Origin: Bacteroidales bacterium Bact_22
GTDB taxonomy: Bacteria > Bacteroidota > Bacteroidia > Bacteroidales > F082
Assembly (NCBI GenBank): GCA_001603665.1
Contig: LUZN01000062.1
Coordinates: forward strand, 1 to 44,426
Direction of reading: 5' to 3'
Length of the DNA stretch: 44,426 nucleotides
Shown: one piece after another, positions 37,850 to 44,426 of the stretch
Position numbering within the stretch: the first letter of the stretch is position 1
Layout of the letters: each line of letters starts with the position of its first letter
Notes under the pieces: model-generated
Seen by the model: the letters and a program-made list of their open reading frames with translations, nothing else
Databases searched by the model: none
What the model was told of the DNA's origin: nothing
Translations under genes and position numbers: made by a program

Positions 37850-39793
37850 CTATGCGTTATCTTTTTTAGTGAATGTTCTTTCTTCCTGTTTCCAAGGGCG
37901 TTCGCCGAAAATGGCCACGAGGTCGTCGGTGAATATAACCTCCTTGTCGATGAGCTTCTCGGCGAGCTGTGTCAATCCTTCCTTGTGCTCGTTGAGGATG
38001 CGTAAGGCCTCCTGATACGCGCTCTCGATGAGTTTGCTCACCTCAGCGTCGATCTTTTCGGCTGTCTTCTCGCTGAACGGCTTTGTGAATGCGTAATCCT
38101 GCTGACCTGTTGAGTCATAATAACTTACGTTGCCGATCTTCTCATCCAAGCCGTAGTACATCACCATAGCGTGGGCTTGTTTTGACACCTTCTCGAGGTC
38201 GTTCAAAGCACCGGTGGATATCTGTCCGAAGATGATCTGTTCTGCGGCGCGGCCGCCTAGTGTGGCGATCATCTCATGATACATCTGTTCCTTGGTCGTT
38301 ATCTGTCGCTCGTCAGGCAAATACCAAGCCGCGCCGAGGGCCTTGCCTCTTGGGACGATGGTCACCTTTACCAATGGATGAGCGTGCTCAAGCATCCAGC
38401 TCGTGGTGGCGTGTCCAGCCTCATGGAATGCTATCACTTTCTTTTCAGATTGCGTTATCACAGAGTTTTTCTTCTCAAGTCCACCCACGATACGGTCGAT
38501 GGCATCTAGGAAGTCCTGTTTCTCGATGGAATCCTTATTCTTACGTGCTGCTATGAGCGCTGCCTCGTTGCACACGTTGGCGATGTCGGCTCCCGAGAAT
38601 CCTGGAGTCTGCTTGGCTAAGAACTCTTTGTCGACGTCATTGCCGAGCTTAAGTCCGCGCATGTGGACTTCGAAAATCTCGCGCCGACCGTTCAAGTCGG
38701 GGAGTTCCACGTAAATCTGGCGGTCGAATCGTCCTGCACGCATCAACGCTTTGTCGAGGATGTCGGCGCGGTTAGTTGCTGCCAACACAATGACGCCGCT
38801 GTTTGTGCCGAAGCCGTCCATCTCTGTAAGTAACTGATTCAGAGTGCTTTCGCGTTCGTCGTTGCCTCCGCTCATGATATTCTTGCCACGGGCACGACCG
38901 ATGGCGTCGATCTCGTCGATGAAGATGATGCAAGGTGCTTTGGCCTTCGCCTGACTGAAGAGGTCGCGCACACGTGAGGCACCGACGCCCACAAACATCT
39001 CCACGAAGTCGGAACCCGAGATGCTGAAGAACGGCACGTTGGCCTCGCCAGCGACGGATTTCGCCAGCAAAGTTTTACCCGTTCCTGGAGGGCCTACCAG
39101 AAGCACGCCCTTCGGGATCTTACCGCCCAGACGTGTATATCTCTTAGGATTCTTGAGGAAATCGACGATTTCCATCACCTCTTCCTTGGCTTCTTCGAGT
39201 CCGGCCACGTCCTTAAAGGTGGTCTTGTTGTCTTTCTCCTGGTCGTAAAGCTGCGCCTTCGACTTCCCGATGCTGAAGATCTGTCCGCCGCCGCCCATTC
39301 CTGAGCCTCCGCCACTCATCCTGCGCATGATGACGACCCATAAAGCCACGATTATCAGCAACGGCAGTATCCAGCTGATGATCTCCGCGCCCCAGTTGTG
39401 ACGCTCCACCGGGATGATCTCGATAGGGTTGGGGAGACCTTGCTGAGCCTCGTCAACCTTAGTGTATAAGCGGTCTTCCGACACTTTGAGGGTGTAGTTT
39501 GGCGACACGCCGAACTTCTGCGAGCCCTGGCCTGGGAAATACTTCTGCATGCCTTGGTCGTTGAGGTAAATCTCGGCGGTCTTGCCGTTCACCAGCTCAA
39601 TCTTCGCCACGTCCTGATCGCGCAACATCTTGGTGAGCTCCGTCATTGTGGTCTCCTTGGCCGAGCTGGTGCCGCTAAACACTATCGACCCGATGAAAAA
39701 CGCTATCAGGATGATGTAAATCCAATAAAAACCTATCTTATTCTTAGGCTCTTTTTTGTTCTTTTGTGGGAATGGATTCTTTTTCTTCTCCAT
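37850..39793 (-). CDS. ftsH: ATP-dependent zinc metalloprotease FtsH
   Basis: Membrane-anchored AAA+ protease degrading misfolded membrane proteins and regulatory targets. 647 residues, normal. Two membrane segments (about 22-41 and 136-157) surround a periplasmic domain; the AAA+ domain has Walker A GPPGTGKT (234-241) and Walker B FIDEID (291-296), second region of homology near 341-358, and the zinc-binding HEAGH is at 457-461. The N-terminus is lysine-rich and a [10 protein letters not shown] linker follows the second helix. All catalytic residues are seen. It lies between rsfS and the LUD gene in a minus-strand operon; the gap to rsfS is a pure heptamer array with no Shine-Dalgarno sequence. 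Confidence 0.97.
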   Translation of the reverse strand: MEKKKNPFPQKNKKEPKNKIGFYWIYIILIAFFIGSIVFSGTSSAKETTMTELTKMLRDQDVAKIELVNGKTAEIYLNDQGMQKYFPGQGSQKFGVSPNYTLKVSEDRLYTKVDEAQQGLPNPIEIIPVERHNWGAEIISWILPLLIIVALWVVIMRRMSGGGSGMGGGGQIFSIGKSKAQLYDQEKDNKTTFKDVAGLEEAKEEVMEIVDFLKNPKRYTRLGGKIPKGVLLVGPPGTGKTLLAKSVAGEANVPFFSISGSDFVEMFVGVGASRVRDLFSQAKAKAPCIIFIDEIDAIGRARGKNIMSGGNDERESTLNQLLTEMDGFGTNSGVIVLAATNRADILDKALMRAGRFDRQIYVELPDLNGRREIFEVHMRGLKLGNDVDKEFLAKQTPGFSGADIANVCNEAALIAARKNKDSIEKQDFLDAIDRIVGGLEKKNSVITQSEKKVIAFHEAGHATTSWMLEHAHPLVKVTIVPRGKALGAAWYLPDERQITTKEQMYHEMIATLGGRAAEQIIFGQISTGALNDLEKVSKQAHAMVMYYGLDEKIGNVSYYDSTGQQDYAFTKPFSEKTAEKIDAEVSKLIESAYQEALRILNEHKEGLTQLAEKLIDKEVIFTDDLVAIFGERPWKQEERTFTKKDNA

Positions 39794-39828
39794 CTTAATC
39801 TTTTAACTTTACTCTTTTAACTTTTAAC
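39794..39828. repeat. TTTTAAC heptamer array between rsfS and ftsH
   Basis: On the plus strand: CTTAATC, TTTTAAC, TTTACTC, TTTTAAC, TTTTAAC. It fills the entire gap from the rsfS stop to the ftsH ATG; on the transcript it reads TTAAAAG-type units ending at ATTAAG-ATG. Confidence 0.87.
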
Positions 39829-40199
39829 TAATCCTCGTAGACTTTTCTCTCCGCGTCGGCCCAGAGTTCCTCGAGTTGGAAGAAACTGCGCTTCTCTTCA
39901 AGAAATACATGTACTACTACATCAATATAATCCAACAAAATCCATTCCGAATTTTCGAAGCCTTCCTCATGGTAGACGTGCACATGGAGCTTGTTGCGGA
40001 CGTTGTCGATGATCTTTTCCGCAATGGCGTTCACCTGCGTCTTCGACTGGGCATGACAGATGACGAAATAGTCGGTCACTGCCGACTGTAACTCTCTCAT
40101 ATCCAATGATGTAACCTCTTTTGCCTTCGCTTCTAACATGGTCTCGACGATAGTCTTTAAGACCTCTTCTGTATTGTCTTTTTCGTGTCTGATTCTCAT
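39828..40199 (-). CDS. rsfS: Ribosome silencing factor RsfS
   Basis: Binds ribosomal protein uL14 and blocks 30S-50S joining under nutrient limitation. 123 residues from the ATG at 40199. Recognisable family features are EAKAKEVTSLDMRELQSAVT near residue 25, DYFVICHAQSKTQVNAIAEK and the C-terminal WILLDYIDVVVHVFLEE (about 84-100). An upstream TTG at 40220 is in frame but overlaps the promoter -7 element, so it cannot be a normal start. First gene of the rsfS-ftsH-LUD operon and divergent from birA. Confidence 0.94.
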   Translation of the reverse strand: MRIRHEKDNTEEVLKTIVETMLEAKAKEVTSLDMRELQSAVTDYFVICHAQSKTQVNAIAEKIIDNVRNKLHVHVYHEEGFENSEWILLDYIDVVVHVFLEEKRSFFQLEELWADAERKVYED

Positions 40200-40217
40200 A
40201 AATCGAAAAAATTTTTG

Positions 40218-40225
40218 CAAAGATA
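40218..40225 (-). promoter_or_regulatory. rsfS-ftsH operon -7 promoter element (TATCTTTG on minus strand)
   Basis: CAAAGATA on the plus strand is TATCTTTG on the minus strand. It lies 18 bases upstream of the rsfS ATG at 40199, so the leader is about 12 bases. Confidence 0.7.
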
Positions 40226-40249
40226 ATCAATAAATTTGATAAATCTTAT

Positions 40250-40257
40250 TATTTTTG
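40250..40257 (+). promoter_or_regulatory. birA -7 promoter element (TATTTTTG)
   Basis: Exact TAnnTTTG match 19 bases before the birA ATG and 24 bases from the opposing rsfS element. No clear TTG -33 is visible. Confidence 0.6.
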
Positions 40258-40276
40258 TATTTTTAATAAAAATGCG

Positions 40277-41047
40277 ATGAAAATTTTACGTTTTGATGAA
40301 TTGAAGTCGACAAATGTCTATTTGTATGACAAAATTTCCGAAAAACATGACATTTCGGATACCGTTGTCGTGGCTTCTCATCAGACCGAAGGTCGCGGAA
40401 TGGATAAAAACCGCTGGGAGAGTGAGGCAGGGAAGAACCTTCTTTTCAGTATCGCATTGAATGTCAATTTCTTAGAAGCTTCAAATCAGTTTAAAATCTC
40501 GCAGGCCGTGTCGGTCGCCATTGTCGAGACTCTGTCGCAATTTATTGATAATCAAAAGCTTTCCATAAAATGGCCTAACGATATCTATTTCGGCGATAAA
40601 AAACTTGCCGGGATGCTGATTCAAAACACCATCGAAGGTCGGATGATGGGCGTTTCTATCATCGGTATAGGCTTGAATGTCAATCAGTTGGAGTTTTCAA
40701 AGGATATACCTAATCCTATTTCTTTAAAAATGATAACAGGGGAGGATTTTGATCTTGATAATCTTCTTAACTTATTGATTATCAACATTAAAAATGCTGT
40801 TGAAAGTTTAAATTCTGAAGAAAATCAAGAAAAAATCAACGAAAAATACATTGCGAAGTCGTATCGTTTTGGAATTTGGGCCGATTATTTTTATAAAAAT
40901 GAAATTAAATCATTGAAAATCAATGGTTTCGATAAATATGGACGACTCCTTCTTAGCGATAAAGAAGGAGCCGCGATAGTTTGTGACGTTAAAGAGTTAC
41001 AGTTTTTTCCGCCATCATATCGACCAGGTTCTGAAGCGGGCGTTTAG
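40277..41047 (+). CDS. birA: Biotin-[acetyl-CoA-carboxylase] ligase, catalytic form
   Basis: Attaches biotin to carboxylase carrier domains through biotinyl-AMP. 256 residues with no N-terminal winged helix, so this is the non-regulatory form. Motifs: SHQTEGRGMDKNRWES (about 34-49, the biotin loop with GRGM), FSIALNV, KWPNDIYFGDKKLAGMLIQ (about 95-113, catalytic lysine region) and IIGIGLNVNQ (about 129-138). The short C-terminal SH3-like domain follows. Its last 59 bases overlap the convergent SRPBCC gene, so the final residues of both proteins are encoded on opposite strands of the same DNA. Confidence 0.95.
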   Translation: MKILRFDELKSTNVYLYDKISEKHDISDTVVVASHQTEGRGMDKNRWESEAGKNLLFSIALNVNFLEASNQFKISQAVSVAIVETLSQFIDNQKLSIKWPNDIYFGDKKLAGMLIQNTIEGRMMGVSIIGIGLNVNQLEFSKDIPNPISLKMITGEDFDLDNLLNLLIINIKNAVESLNSEENQEKINEKYIAKSYRFGIWADYFYKNEIKSLKINGFDKYGRLLLSDKEGAAIVCDVKELQFFPPSYRPGSEAGV

Positions 41048-41378
41048 CCATCATGGCCATCAGCGGGTTCATGTCGGCGTCGATTTCGTACATCACGCGG
41101 CAGTTGTTGCCAAGTCCGGCGATTTTAATGTTAAGCACGAATTGGAAAGGAGTCTTTCCGACTGGCACTAATTGCACCAAATTGTTTGGTATTCTTTGAC
41201 TTACGCGCAGGGCGATGTTGCCAGTGCCTTGCACTGTAAACGAGAGGTTATCCTCGTCGGCCTGCACATTGACGGCCTGTTCGGGCAAAAGGGCAGGGAT
41301 GTTGCGCATGTCGCTGACGATGCCGAAAAACTCCTGCTCACTCTTGCTATTATCCACATATTGAGACTGTATCAGCAT
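40989..41378 (-). CDS. SRPBCC/START-like fold small protein
   Basis: 129-residue cytoplasmic protein that fits the SRPBCC (polyketide cyclase/START-like) lipid- or ligand-binding fold: an initial beta strand (LIQSQYVDN), a helix pair (EQEFFGIVSDMRNIPALLPE), antiparallel strands (DNLSFTVQGTGNIALRV; CRVMYEIDAD) and a long C-terminal helix (LMAMMAKRPLQNLVDMMAEK). Ligand unknown. It follows pyrE on the minus strand across a 28-base heptamer spacer and is therefore probably co-transcribed. Its 3' end overlaps birA by 59 bases. Confidence 0.8.
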   Translation of the reverse strand: MLIQSQYVDNSKSEQEFFGIVSDMRNIPALLPEQAVNVQADEDNLSFTVQGTGNIALRVSQRIPNNLVQLVPVGKTPFQFVLNIKIAGLGNNCRVMYEIDADMNPLMAMMAKRPLQNLVDMMAEKTVTL

Positions 41379-41415
41379 TTAATTATCAATTATCAATTGT
41401 CAATTATCAATTATT
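41379..41415. repeat. AATTATC heptamer array between pyrE and the SRPBCC gene
   Basis: Five plus-strand units, AATTATC, AATTATC, AATTGTC, AATTATC, AATTATT (41381-41415). The gap between the pyrE stop and the next ATG is 28 bases, exactly four units; the array also runs into pyrE and encodes its last two asparagines and stop. Confidence 0.9.
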
Positions 41416-42057
41416 ATGGTCGTCAGACCATTTTTGCGGGCTCTTTCTCCATTCGATGAGGCTCGTCATCTGGTCGTCGCTGACGTAGTTTTCTTCGACA
41501 GCTTTCTTTATCAAAGCCTCGTAATTGCTGATGGTCACGAGGTCGCAGTTGGCTTTCTTGAATGCCTCCGTTGCTGCGTCGAGCTGGTAGGTGAAGATAG
41601 CCATCATGCCTTTCACGTTGGCGCCTTTCTCACGAAGCGCCTCAACCGCCGCAAGGCTTGATTTTCCTGTCGAAACGAGGTCTTCGATTACCACCACCGA
41701 AGCGCCTTGAGGAACTATTCCCTCGACTTGGTTGTTGAGGCCGTGCGACTTAGCTTCCGAGCGGACGTAGCAGAACGGGAGACCGAGGTCCTGGGCCACC
41801 AAAGCGCCTTGCGGGATGCCGCCTGTAGCCACGCCTGCGATGAGATCCGGCTTGCCGTAACGCTCGATGCATTTCTTCACGAAAGCCTCGCGGATGAATG
41901 TTCTGATGTTCGGATACGACAATGTTATGCGATTGTCACAGTAAATCGGCGACTTTAATCCGCTTGCCCATGTAAAAGGACTTGCAGGATTCAATTTTAT
42001 TGCTTTAATTTGCAGCAGGAAATTCGCTAACGCTAAAGCGGTCTCTTGTTCGTTCAT
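41407..42057 (-). CDS. pyrE: Orotate phosphoribosyltransferase
   Basis: Converts orotate and PRPP to OMP in pyrimidine synthesis. 216 residues, normal. The PRPP-binding motif VVVIEDLVSTGKS is at 121-133; the substrate-side motifs FTWASGLKSPIYCDNR (29-43) and LIAGVATGGIPQGALVAQDL (72-91) and the catalytic loop RSEAKSHG (99-106) are intact. The C-terminal codons and stop lie within a heptamer array, which suggests the array has reshaped the end of the protein (tail HNN). Promoter just upstream overlaps the start of the Nudix gene. Confidence 0.96.
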   Translation of the reverse strand: MNEQETALALANFLLQIKAIKLNPASPFTWASGLKSPIYCDNRITLSYPNIRTFIREAFVKKCIERYGKPDLIAGVATGGIPQGALVAQDLGLPFCYVRSEAKSHGLNNQVEGIVPQGASVVVIEDLVSTGKSSLAAVEALREKGANVKGMMAIFTYQLDAATEAFKKANCDLVTISNYEALIKKAVEENYVSDDQMTSLIEWRKSPQKWSDDHNN

Positions 42058-42078
42058 ATTTGATTACTAATTTTTGTG

Positions 42079-42086
42079 CAAATGTA
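42079..42086 (-). promoter_or_regulatory. pyrE -7 promoter element (TACATTTG on minus strand)
   Basis: CAAATGTA on the plus strand is TACATTTG on the minus strand, 21 bases before the pyrE ATG. It overlaps the ATG (42082) of the divergent Nudix gene, so the two genes may compete for the same DNA. Confidence 0.55.
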
Positions 42087-42687
42087 CAGACTTTTTTGTA
42101 ATAATCGGAGATTAATCGCAAATAATTTTTGCGAAAATTTGTTATCGACTGATAATAAAGGCGTTAAAAATTGCGACGATTTGGCCGCAAAAATCAAGTC
42201 GTGGCTGGCTGATGAGACCGTCGAATGTCTCGATTTGGGCGATGTCGACGGCGAAAAGCTCGCTCTCGCGATAAAAACCGTCTTCCGTCAGGCTCCAGCT
42301 GCCGGCGGAGTGGTAATCATTGATAATCAGTTTGTCGCGATTGAACGAAACGGCACTCCAGATCTTCCGAAAGGTCATATCGAAAAAGGCGAGACGCCTG
42401 AAGTCGCCGCCTTGCGCGAAGTGGAGGAGGAGACCGGCATCACCAACCTTGAAATCATCAAAGAATTGCCATCAACCTGGCACTGCTATATCCTTGATAA
42501 TCAGTGGACTATCAAGAAAACCAGCTGGTTTCTGATGCGAACCAAAACTGGAATGAAATCCATCCCCCAAACCGAAGAAGGAATCACAAAAGTGTACTTA
42601 GTCAACAAAGACACAATCAAATCATTCGAAGATAAGACTTTTGCATCGCTAAGGACTCTGGTTCAATCCATCCTCTCCGTCATTTAA
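42082..42687 (+). CDS. Nudix hydrolase
   Basis: Nudix-fold hydrolase acting on a nucleoside diphosphate-linked compound; substrate not predictable. 201 residues from the ATG at 42082 (a GTG at 42076 is an alternative). The complete Nudix box is at about 98-120: GHIEKGETPEVAALREVEEE followed by TGI, with all consensus Glu and Arg residues. The first 70 residues form an extra N-terminal domain not recognised by eye. A TAATTTTTG sequence just before the start is a near-match to a promoter, so the message may be leaderless. Confidence 0.9.
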   Translation: MYRLFCNNRRLIANNFCENLLSTDNKGVKNCDDLAAKIKSWLADETVECLDLGDVDGEKLALAIKTVFRQAPAAGGVVIIDNQFVAIERNGTPDLPKGHIEKGETPEVAALREVEEETGITNLEIIKELPSTWHCYILDNQWTIKKTSWFLMRTKTGMKSIPQTEEGITKVYLVNKDTIKSFEDKTFASLRTLVQSILSVI

Positions 42688-42718
42688 AAATTTCATTCAA
42701 CCATTCAAAATATTTTCG

Positions 42719-42726
42719 TATCTTTG
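42719..42726 (+). promoter_or_regulatory. coaD -7 promoter element (TATCTTTG)
   Basis: Exact TAnnTTTG match 31 bases before the coaD ATG, in the 70-base gap after the Nudix gene. Confidence 0.7.
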
Positions 42727-42757
42727 TAAGTTTATTATAAGACATAAAGTTACAATT

Positions 42758-43222
42758 ATGAAAACTGCAGTGTTTGCTGGCTCCTTCGACCCGATAACAA
42801 AGGGACATGAGGACATAGTGCTTCAGGCGATGCCGCTCTTCGACGAGATAATCATCGCGATAGGAGTCAATATCGATAAAAAATACGCGTTTCCACTCGA
42901 GAAACGAATCAAATGGATTGAAAACACCTTTGCCGAGTATCCGAAGGTGAAAGTCGTTAGCTATCAAGGTCTTACAGTCGACTTCTGCAAAAAGATGAAC
43001 GCCGGCTTCATCATCCGCGGACTGCGTAACACCACCGACTTCGAATACGAAAGCATCATCGCCGAGGCTAACAAAAAACTCAATCCCGAGGTGGAGACGG
43101 TTTTCTTCCTCGCTAACCCCAATCTGCGCTGCGTTTCATCTTCTGTCGTGCGCGATATAATTAAAAACGGAGGTGATCTTACAGCTTTCATCCCCGAAAA
43201 ATCAGGTTTTTATGCGAAATAA
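42758..43222 (+). CDS. coaD: Phosphopantetheine adenylyltransferase
   Basis: Penultimate enzyme of coenzyme A synthesis, making dephospho-CoA from ATP and 4'-phosphopantetheine. 154 residues, normal. The nucleotidyltransferase motif FAGSFDPITKGH (6-17, TKGH replacing TxGH) and the IIRGLRNTTDFEYE (84-97) and RCVSSSVVRDI segments are intact. Own promoter. The stop codon region overlaps the start of the following exported protein gene by 11 bases, so the two may be co-expressed. Confidence 0.95.
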   Translation: MKTAVFAGSFDPITKGHEDIVLQAMPLFDEIIIAIGVNIDKKYAFPLEKRIKWIENTFAEYPKVKVVSYQGLTVDFCKKMNAGFIIRGLRNTTDFEYESIIAEANKKLNPEVETVFFLANPNLRCVSSSVVRDIIKNGGDLTAFIPEKSGFYAK

Positions 43223-44426
43223 GCGTATCTACGGCCTGATCTTGGCGTTTCTGTGCCCGATCATCATGCTCGGACAAAACGTTACCATCGTCGGCAAAAC
43301 CAACGTGCCCGACGCCTTGGTGCGCCTACTCGCTTACAACGAGATGTTCACCTGCGAGCAGACGAAAGTGGCCGAGACGCATTCCGATAAGGATGGAAAG
43401 TTCATCCTCAAAGCCGAAATAAAAGAAATAACACCCGCACAAATCGCCATCAACCTCGAGCGCGTCGACATTATTTTGAGTCCAAACGGCAGATATTCTC
43501 TCGAAATCACCATCCCGAATCAAAAGGGCATTTCGTACTTCGAAAGAGAGAAACCAACGCTGAAAATCAACTCGATTGAAGATGGAAATATGTTTTTGCA
43601 ATATACTGATATTCAGTCGTTTATCGATGATTACTTATACCAAAACTTTAACCTTATTTATAAGGGCAGAAAGATGTCGCTTCTCGACACTCTCGACCGC
43701 CAGATAACCCGAAATTTCGGCAAGATTGAGAACAAATACATCAACGATTTCATAAAATACCGCAAGGCAGCTGTCTGGATGACCGCCAACCCCGCGAAGA
43801 CCAAAACCAATTACTTCGATGGGCAGGAAGTCCTGTATTCGCAGGCGGCTTATATGGATGTACTGACAGAACTTTTCAAGTCGAATGGCAGAAATGATGA
43901 CTTTTTGTCACGAAATTGGCAGATTGGCGAGCTCGTGGAGATGATGAACCTGAAAAAATCGTATTATTCCAACCCGCAAAACAAAAATCAGGTTTTAGCT
44001 TCTTTGGAGAAAATAGAGAAATCGTCTAAGTCGTTGAAAAACAGACTTGTAGCACGTAATGTCAAAAAGCAGATAACCGAGCTTTCTTACGATTCACCAG
44101 CGCCGGCATTCGCTTTGAAAGATCAAAACGGCAACACGGTTCAGCTCTCCGATTATAAAAATGACATGGTCGTGCTGCAATTTGTCGACCATCTTACACC
44201 TCTCGTCGAGCAGGAATTTTACGCCTTAAACGAACTGAAAAAACAGTGGGGCGACAACGTCAAAATCATCACGATAGCGACAAATGAATCGTTTAACGAA
44301 TATTTGCAACTATTTGACAACCAAAAATATAAGTGGTCTTTGTTAAACCTTTACTTTAACATTTTATTACTCGAAGATTATCACATAAAAACATATCCGG
44401 CATACGTCATTTTGAAGCGTAACAAC
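43212..44426 (+). CDS. Exported thioredoxin-fold (TlpA/AhpC-TSA-like) protein lacking CxxC, partial
   Basis: Partial gene, open to the end of the window (405 codons). Signal-peptide-like N-terminus (MRNKRIYGLILAFLCPIIML, cleavage near GQNV), a DUF4369-like beta domain (about 25-125), a helical linker and a thioredoxin-like domain starting APAFALKDQNGNTVQLSDYK near residue 300. In such domains the strand is followed by CxxC; here the sequence FVDHLTPLVEQEF has Leu328 and Leu331 where the two cysteines normally are, so disulfide chemistry at that site is unlikely. Start overlaps coaD by 11 bases. The C-terminus lies beyond the window. Confidence 0.82.
   Translation, partial: MRNKRIYGLILAFLCPIIMLGQNVTIVGKTNVPDALVRLLAYNEMFTCEQTKVAETHSDKDGKFILKAEIKEITPAQIAINLERVDIILSPNGRYSLEITIPNQKGISYFEREKPTLKINSIEDGNMFLQYTDIQSFIDDYLYQNFNLIYKGRKMSLLDTLDRQITRNFGKIENKYINDFIKYRKAAVWMTANPAKTKTNYFDGQEVLYSQAAYMDVLTELFKSNGRNDDFLSRNWQIGELVEMMNLKKSYYSNPQNKNQVLASLEKIEKSSKSLKNRLVARNVKKQITELSYDSPAPAFALKDQNGNTVQLSDYKNDMVVLQFVDHLTPLVEQEFYALNELKKQWGDNVKIITIATNESFNEYLQLFDNQKYKWSLLNLYFNILLLEDYHIKTYPAYVILKRNN

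Noticed and set aside
40200-40220. TTG start extending RsfS by seven residues
   Set aside because: It overlaps the -7 promoter element of the operon, so it would precede the transcription start.
41350-41358. TTATCCACA, a perfect DnaA-box match
   Set aside because: It is single, lies within the SRPBCC coding sequence and has no neighbouring boxes or melting region.

Overview
The window looks like a chromosomal segment of an anaerobic, gut- or oral-type Bacteroidales bacterium. The reasons are: promoters of the Bacteroidetes form TAnnTTTG upstream of most transcription units; three large secreted C25 (gingipain-type) cysteine peptidases with type IX secretion (T9SS) C-terminal sorting domains; a V-type ATPase operon of the Bacteroidetes/Chlamydia layout; and the neighbourhood LUD protein - ftsH - rsfS / birA / SRPBCC - pyrE. 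No phage, integrase, transposase, CRISPR or tRNA was seen.

Layout. 1-10072: three tandem C25 peptidase genes, each with its own promoter; the first two are followed by strong terminators, and the third overlaps by one base a beta-CASP metallo-beta-lactamase RNA-processing-type gene (to 11475). 11476-12046: no protein gene, but a heptamer repeat, a terminator, the RNase P RNA gene (rnpB) and its terminator. 12047-16725: a translationally coupled pair, a 1010-residue secreted TPR protein and an outer-membrane beta-barrel. 16864-26080: gyrB followed after 11 bases by the V-ATPase genes E, DUF2764, A, B, D, I, K; the K subunit keeps the whole sodium-binding signature. 26142-30344: prmC and yigZ divergent from overlapping promoters, dnaA with an RsmI-like methyltransferase, and a small hypothetical gene. 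30415-34923: POT peptide transporter divergent from valS. 35003-37096: a cell-surface protein with an odd N-terminus. 37176-44426: LUD protein, ftsH, rsfS on the minus strand, divergent from birA; SRPBCC and pyrE on the minus strand; then Nudix, coaD and a truncated thioredoxin-fold gene on the plus strand.

The most unusual structure is not a gene. Many intercistronic gaps are filled, almost from stop codon to start codon, by degenerate 7-bp tandem repeats. Each locus or group of loci has its own consensus (TTnAATT, AATTATC, TTTTAAC, GTTTACA, YWATAAC, GCCAATG). In several gaps the spacer is an exact multiple of 7 (28, 56, and a 63-base array ending at the valS ATG). One array lies inside prmC and is translated. 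Genes that overlap their upstream neighbour instead carry strong Shine-Dalgarno sequences. Two REP-like GTAGRGACG palindromes and one perfect 34-bp palindrome occupy other gaps.
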